This document shows positions 4,212-5,113 of a DNA stretch of 5,113 bases, piece by piece. Position 1 is the first letter of the stretch. The number at the start of each line of letters is the position of its first letter. Both the position numbers and the translations under genes were made by a program. Origin of the DNA: Richelia sp. UBA3308 (lineage in GTDB: Bacteria; Cyanobacteriota; Cyanobacteriia; Cyanobacteriales; Nostocaceae); assembly GCA_002361335.1 (NCBI GenBank), contig DESS01000319.1, positions 1 to 5,113 on the forward strand. Direction: 5' to 3'. Under the pieces are notes generated by a model. It searched no databases and was not told the origin of the DNA. It was given only the letters and a program-made list of their open reading frames with translations.

Positions 4212-5006
4212 ATGCTTGTCCCACTGACACGCTCCTATTTTGAACAATTAATTCCCCTAATTGCCACTGGTTCCCAGTACAAATACTATTGGGGGAAATT
4301 TTCTGATTTTTTGCAACGGCTATTAATATCTGTAATTATTGCAGCTGTTATTTTACTGGCAAGGGTTATTTTTCGGCTTAGTTTGGGCCCAATTGTATTT
4401 TTGTTCGGACTTATAGGCGCTCTTTACTGGTTATGGGGGCCAGTATTATGGGCTAGTTTACGAAATTTTAAATCTCGTCGTTATAAATACTGTGGTTTTT
4501 TCCGTGGTAGAGTTCTTGATTGGTGGATTACAGAAGAGTACCTTGGAAAACAAGAAACAGTAAACGATAGAGGTGATTTAGTAATTGTAGAAAACCGAGA
4601 AAAACGAATTAACTTGGAAGTCGGAGACGAAACCGGATTTACTGCCTTACTTAAAGCGCCATTAAAAGCTTCTCACAAGGTAATTAATCCTGGGCAAATA
4701 GCAGAAATGTTAGTCATGTCCAACCGTCCCGATTTAAGCACAATAGAAAAAATCAGCGACATATATATTCCTAATCGTAACTTATGGGTAAGCGATTATC
4801 CTTACCTACGCCACGATTTCTTCAACGAAGTCAGTCGCCGTATCCGCTACGATCGAGAGCAAAGATCCCGCAAGCGTCGTCCACCTAGAGAAAGAAGTCG
4901 AGACATTGAAAGATACTACAATGAAGATGAATCGGAGTCTTACCCCCGAGAAAGAAGTCGAGAAATTGAAAGAAGACCTATTTACGATGATGAAGATGAA
5001 TGGTAA
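4212..5006 (+). CDS. Conserved cyanobacterial two-helix membrane protein, unknown function
   Basis: A 264-residue protein resembling a family conserved in cyanobacteria that databases often label 'phosphate ABC transporter permease'. That label is not supported here, because the protein has only two membrane segments and no permease motif. Order of parts: a soluble start (LTRSYFEQLIPLIATGSQYKYYWGKF), a helix at about 36-56, a tight turn (RLSLGP), and a helix at about 59-80 ending WGPVLW. Then comes a soluble domain (about 85-215), with GFFRGRVLDWW, LVIVENREKRINLEVGDETGF and LWVSDYPYLRHDFFNEVSRR. The tail (about 214-264) is highly charged, arginine-rich then acidic, and repeats PRERSR(D/E)IER at 225-234 and 245-254. 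The tail is probably disordered. The start fits because the conserved-looking region begins at once and the next Met is far inside. The gene follows dapB by 135 bp of repeats, so co-transcription is possible but not shown. Confidence 0.8.
   Translation: MLVPLTRSYFEQLIPLIATGSQYKYYWGKFSDFLQRLLISVIIAAVILLARVIFRLSLGPIVFLFGLIGALYWLWGPVLWASLRNFKSRRYKYCGFFRGRVLDWWITEEYLGKQETVNDRGDLVIVENREKRINLEVGDETGFTALLKAPLKASHKVINPGQIAEMLVMSNRPDLSTIEKISDIYIPNRNLWVSDYPYLRHDFFNEVSRRIRYDREQRSRKRRPPRERSRDIERYYNEDESESYPRERSREIERRPIYDDEDEW
4888..4973 (+). repeat. 60-bp-spaced direct repeat inside the coding tail
   Basis: The 26-bp segment at 4888-4913 recurs at 4948-4973 with 25 of 26 bases identical (C at 4904 against A at 4964), giving the twin peptides PRERSRDIER and PRERSREIER. 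The 60-bp period keeps the frame. The near-identity at DNA level, including synonymous positions, points to a fairly recent in-frame duplication or to conversion between the copies. Confidence 0.75.
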
Positions 5007-5017
5007 TAACAATTATT

Positions 5018-5052
5018 AGTTAGCAGTTAGAAGTTAGGAGTTAGAAGTTATT
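5018..5052. repeat. Heptameric short tandem repeat (AGTTAGN)5
   Basis: Five heptamers, AGTTAGC, AGTTAGA, AGTTAGG, AGTTAGA and the diverged AGTTATT, begin 11 bp after the stop of the membrane protein gene. This is a short tandem repeat typical of filamentous cyanobacteria, in the spacer between convergent genes. Confidence 0.85.
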
Positions 5053-5083
5053 AATTCAATATTAAACTTTAACATATAGAGCT

Positions 5084-5113
5084 TTATTCTAATAACTCAG
5101 CAAGGTCTTCTAA
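5084..5113 (-). CDS. Probable C-terminal end of a gene running in from the right
   Basis: Read on the minus strand from the window edge, one frame gives LEDLAELLE and then a TAA at 5084-5086. The amphipathic, acidic sequence looks like the last helix of a protein. With only nine residues visible it could be chance, and no family can be named. It would be convergent with the membrane protein gene. Confidence 0.3.
   Translation of the reverse strand, partial: LEDLAELLE

Noticed and set aside
4806..5012. 68-codon minus-strand open frame over the end of the membrane protein gene
   Set aside because: It is the antisense shadow of the repetitive charged tail. Its serine/phenylalanine-rich repeats mirror the GAA/AGA codons on the other strand.

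Overview
The window looks like chromosomal DNA from a filamentous, probably heterocystous (Nostoc/Calothrix-like), cyanobacterium. The evidence is two perfect HIP1 octamers (GCGATCGC at 171-178 and 3540-3547), several heptameric short tandem repeats of the kind common in these genomes (CTCACTA, CAAAATC, AGTTAGN), a hairpin repeat ending in CCACAAGAGTTTT, low gene density, and a C-terminal membrane protein that resembles a conserved cyanobacterial family. The family assignments come from recognising motifs; no database search was run.

Layout. Minus strand, 65-1614: an alpha/beta-hydrolase (65-970) behind sufE (1183-1614), the sulfur-transfer partner of the SufS cysteine desulfurase. They are 212 bp apart, so a tight operon is not evident. 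1615-2150 holds no confident gene. It contains a MITE-like 200-bp segment (1735-1934) with 12-bp terminal inverted repeats and AAATAT flanks, abutting the ATG of a doubtful 47-codon plus-strand ORF. A hairpin repeat (2080-2114) follows. Minus strand, 2151-2516: a small exported cysteine-containing protein of unknown function. Upstream of it, 2615-2819 (minus) reads as a small two-segment membrane protein whose good ATG and ribosome binding site are one base out of frame with the body, so it is probably a broken gene.

The spacer before dapB (about 2830-3245) carries a perfect 28-bp purine-rich tandem duplication, an imperfect palindrome, and an inverted copy of the purine repeat right before the gene. 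On the plus strand, dapB (3246-4076) encodes the lysine/diaminopimelate pathway reductase. It is followed, after repeat-filled DNA, by a two-helix membrane protein (4212-5006) with a charged, internally duplicated tail. At the right edge a minus-strand gene probably ends (5084-5113, only ten codons visible).

The genes do not form an obvious pathway: sufE (Fe-S cluster assembly) and dapB (lysine and cell-wall precursor synthesis) are unrelated housekeeping functions. I did not find a convincing new multi-gene system. The interesting material is in the spacers: the MITE-like element, the frameshifted small gene, and the palindrome overlapping the hydrolase ribosome binding site.
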